Shown piece by piece: positions 61,995-64,000 of a stretch of 64,000 bases of DNA. The translations under genes and the position numbers were made by a program. Each line of letters opens with the position of its first letter. Within the stretch, counting starts at the first letter, position 1. The DNA comes from an uncultured Aliiroseovarius sp. (GTDB lineage: Bacteria > Pseudomonadota > Alphaproteobacteria > Rhodobacterales > Rhodobacteraceae), in NCBI RefSeq assembly GCF_947497285.1, contig NZ_CANMFT010000009.1, positions 78,848 to 142,847 on the forward strand, in the 5' to 3' direction. Below the pieces are notes generated by a model that worked only from the letters and a program-made list of their open reading frames with translations, did no database searches and was not told where the DNA came from.

Positions 61995-62254
61995 GGTAGG
62001 CGCCGCTCAACCTCCTTGAGCCGCCCTCGGCGATTTGTGCGACTTCGCCAATGGGCTGTCCAATTTTCGGACCAAGAGAGGCAATGACCGGTTTGGCGGC
62101 CTTAGCTGCGGCGCGGAGTAAATCATACCGAATGTGCTAGGGTTTTCTGCGTGAGCAATAGCTGCAACTGCAAAGGTCGGTTTTGTCCCGCATCTTACCA
62201 GTTCAAGCACTGTGCAGCGAAAGTCGGGTTTCGCGGTGTTGGAGCAAACCGAAC

Positions 62255-63238
62255 TCACTCCAATACCAGCAATTCCGCTATCCCCCGCCGTCCATCTTTC
62301 CGCCCCAGCTGCACGATCACATCGATCGACCTGCGAATGTAGGTCTGCACTTCAGAAAACGTCAGCGGTGTTCCTGCCTGCAGGACCATGATCGCTAGCC
62401 GATCAATCGCCAGCTCGGCGGTCTCGGCGTGGATCGTCGAAACTGACCCACCATGCCCGGTGTTGATCGCCTCAAGATAAGTAAGCGCCTCCAGCCCTCG
62501 CAACTCGCCCACCACGATCCGATCTGGTCGCATCCTTAATGAGGCTTGCAGCAAAGCACCTGCCGAACGCGGGCTATCTTTGACTCGGTCAGCAAGCAGA
62601 CAGACCACATTCGGCTGATGCGGGAACAGCTCAAAGGCGTCTTCGATGGTAATGAGCCGCTCGTCATCTGGGACATGGGTCAGAAGATGGCGCGCAAATG
62701 TGGTTTTGCCCGTCGATGTCCCACCGCTCACCAAGATGTTGAGGCGGTTCTCAACCAGTTGCCCAAGTGCGCCAGGAAGATCGGTTTCGGCCTGTTTCGA
62801 AATCGCCTTCAGCATCTCGGCACGGATATCCGTCAGTGAGACCGCCTTGCCTTGCAAGTAGGCGGGTTCATAGGTTCGGATGTCGGATTTGCCAAAAAGC
62901 CGGATGGTGATCGCCGCGCCCTGCTCCACAGCAGGTGACACCACGACCTGCACCCGCAATGGTCGCCCTCGGAACTCCACCTTCCCGGACACCAAAGGGT
63001 TCTTCTCAGAGACCTTGGCCTTGGCGTCACCGACGATGGTGGTGCCGAGATTGATTGCGTCGGCTGGATCAACGACTTGATCGGCATATTCCATGGCAAC
63101 GGATCCACGCCGTTCGACCCATAATCGGCCATCGGGGTTTATGGCCAGTTCAATGACATCGTCGTCGGTCAGCCAGCGCTCAAAAGGCGCGAGGTAGCGT
63201 TCAAGATAAGAGGAGGGTAGGTCGGTGTGCTCGCTCAA
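62255..63238 (-). CDS. virB11: VirB11-type secretion ATPase
   Basis: 327-aa hexameric ATPase driving the type IV secretion channel. The N-terminal domain (YLERYLAPFERWLTDDDVIELAINPDGRLWVERRG) is followed by the C-terminal RecA-like domain: Walker A ILVSGGTSTGKTTFARHLL (from about 168), the ASP box TIEDAFEL, Walker B-like PDRIVVGELRGLEALTYL, and the His box NTGHGGSVSTIHAE. It overlaps the virB10 stop by four bases, so the two are co-transcribed on the minus strand, opposite to virD2-virD4. Confidence 0.94.
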   Translation of the reverse strand: MSEHTDLPSSYLERYLAPFERWLTDDDVIELAINPDGRLWVERRGSVAMEYADQVVDPADAINLGTTIVGDAKAKVSEKNPLVSGKVEFRGRPLRVQVVVSPAVEQGAAITIRLFGKSDIRTYEPAYLQGKAVSLTDIRAEMLKAISKQAETDLPGALGQLVENRLNILVSGGTSTGKTTFARHLLTHVPDDERLITIEDAFELFPHQPNVVCLLADRVKDSPRSAGALLQASLRMRPDRIVVGELRGLEALTYLEAINTGHGGSVSTIHAETAELAIDRLAIMVLQAGTPLTFSEVQTYIRRSIDVIVQLGRKDGRRGIAELLVLE

Positions 63239-64000
63239 TGCACCACCACATCCCGGTCCACGAGCACCGTCACGCTGGCGCCCTGATCGACATAGATCGT
63301 CGGCGCCAATGAAACCTGGTCCGCGATGACCGAACTGGTGGCGTCAGACAGGTCCGAGCCGACACTCGCGAGCACATTTGCCGCGGTCTCATCCTGAACC
63401 CGCCCGGCAGCCACAGAGGGTGCGGCACCGATGATCGAGATCAGGGCGGCCCCGCCGAAGCGCTCAAAGAACTTGGTGTCCACCAGACCGGTCAAACCGG
63501 ATCGACCAAGTTGATCCCCCCCGACTGCGGAAATATCGATTGAGGTGCCGTTCGGTGTGAGAATGCGGGTCCAGAGGATTAGGATGCGCTTTTGGTTCAC
63601 CTCAATGCCAGAGCGATATTGACCGAAGAGGCGTGACCCACGCGGGATCAGGATCTGATCTCCGGAAAACGCTGGCACGGGTTCGGAGACCACCGCCACG
63701 ACATTGCCCGGGAGATCGCTGTTGATCGCGGTCTGAAGCCCAGCCTGGATCATCGAGCCTTGCGCGAGGGTTCGATCGGGGAATTCCATACGGGAGGCTT
63801 CCTTGACCTCAAGCGGACGGGCGGCGGCTTGCAGATAGGCTTCGTTCTCGTTGAGCGGGGCGCCCTGTCCGGCTGGTGTTGCCCCCGGCGTTCCCGGTGA
63901 GGCAGCTGCAGTGCCATGACCATCGGCATAAACAATAGCAGGTGACCTGATTTGCGCGGTGAGGAGTTCCGCGGCCTCGCGCTCGGCATCCCGTTGTCGC
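63235..64000 (-). CDS. virB10: VirB10/TrbI-type channel protein, 3' part
   Basis: Partial gene, its 5' end beyond the window. The C-terminal domain of VirB10 is complete: MEFPDRTLAQGSMIQAGLQTAINSDLPGNVVAVVSEPVPAFSGDQILIPRGSRLFGQY, GLTGLVDTKFFERFGGAALISIIG, and ASVTVLVDRDVVVH at the end. Upstream the same frame remains open to position 64000 with an Ala/Gly/Pro-rich linker, so the ATG at 63789 is not the real start. VirB10 spans from the inner membrane to the outer-membrane pore. Confidence 0.93.
   Translation of the reverse strand, partial: RQRDAEREAAELLTAQIRSPAIVYADGHGTAAASPGTPGATPAGQGAPLNENEAYLQAAARPLEVKEASRMEFPDRTLAQGSMIQAGLQTAINSDLPGNVVAVVSEPVPAFSGDQILIPRGSRLFGQYRSGIEVNQKRILILWTRILTPNGTSIDISAVGGDQLGRSGLTGLVDTKFFERFGGAALISIIGAAPSVAAGRVQDETAANVLASVGSDLSDATSSVIADQVSLAPTIYVDQGASVTVLVDRDVVVH

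Overview
The window reads as part of a large conjugative, GC-rich plasmid (or chromid) of an alphaproteobacterium, most probably a Rhodobacteraceae (Roseobacter-type) bacterium. The main grounds are a complete repABC replication and partition operon with its own parS sites and antisense RNA, a VirD2/VirD4 plus VirB-type transfer system, and a block of small conserved genes (ArdC, DUF3768, DUF6878, DUF6915, DUF736, strawberry-notch helicase) that I know from plasmids of this group. No rRNA, tRNA or CRISPR array was seen. The taxonomic call is inference; no database was searched.

Layout. 1-2.2 kb: a serine recombinase with two small palindromes in front, a frameshifted vapC toxin remnant and an empty stretch. 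2.2-5.9 kb: repA-repB-repC with three identical 16-bp parS palindromes, a counter-transcribed RNA between repB and repC, and an AT-rich island inside repC that probably marks oriV. 6-7.2 kb: a self-inhibited Fic AMPylase behind two near-identical 27-bp operators. 7.5-24.7 kb: the conserved plasmid block, with ArdC antirestriction protein, DUF3768, a 660-aa ParB-like protein, several small unknowns, a 1420-aa methyltransferase-helicase of the strawberry-notch family, DUF6878, DUF6915, a double DUF736 protein and a rhomboid protease. Many genes in this block stand alone behind their own hairpin or terminator, and four share a leader motif built on AAAGCRGGCTTT. A nitrilase / acyl-CoA-dehydrogenase-like / HxlR cassette (13.0-16.1 kb) interrupts the block.

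25.1-34.8 kb is a self-contained tartrate cassette. It has a TAXI-type TRAP transporter (binding protein and fused permease), a LysR regulator, tartrate dehydrogenase, glycerate 2-kinase, pyruvate kinase and enolase: uptake of tartrate and every step to pyruvate. 35.6-43.7 kb returns to plasmid functions: a DUF2493 protein, a nucleotidyltransferase-fold gene bracketed by a 148-bp direct repeat, a mobilisation DNA-binding protein, the VirD2 relaxase and the VirD4 coupling protein.

44.2-62 kb is cargo lying between virD4 and virB11. It holds an IS110-family transposase; a putative flavinylated electron-transfer set (ApbE, a PepSY-flavodoxin-reductase fusion, a DUF2271 protein carrying an ApbE-type TGAS motif, a small PepSY protein) controlled by a divergent two-component system with recognisable repeated operators; a transglutaminase/SRPBCC pair; a five-gene TetR-controlled RbbA/YhhJ/HlyD-type ABC exporter; and a PHA synthase. 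The window closes with virB11 and the 3' part of virB10 on the minus strand. The genes fall into three layers: plasmid maintenance (repABC, recombinase, Fic, antitoxin relic), transfer and establishment (ArdC, virD2/D4/B10/B11), and metabolic or stress cargo carried between them.
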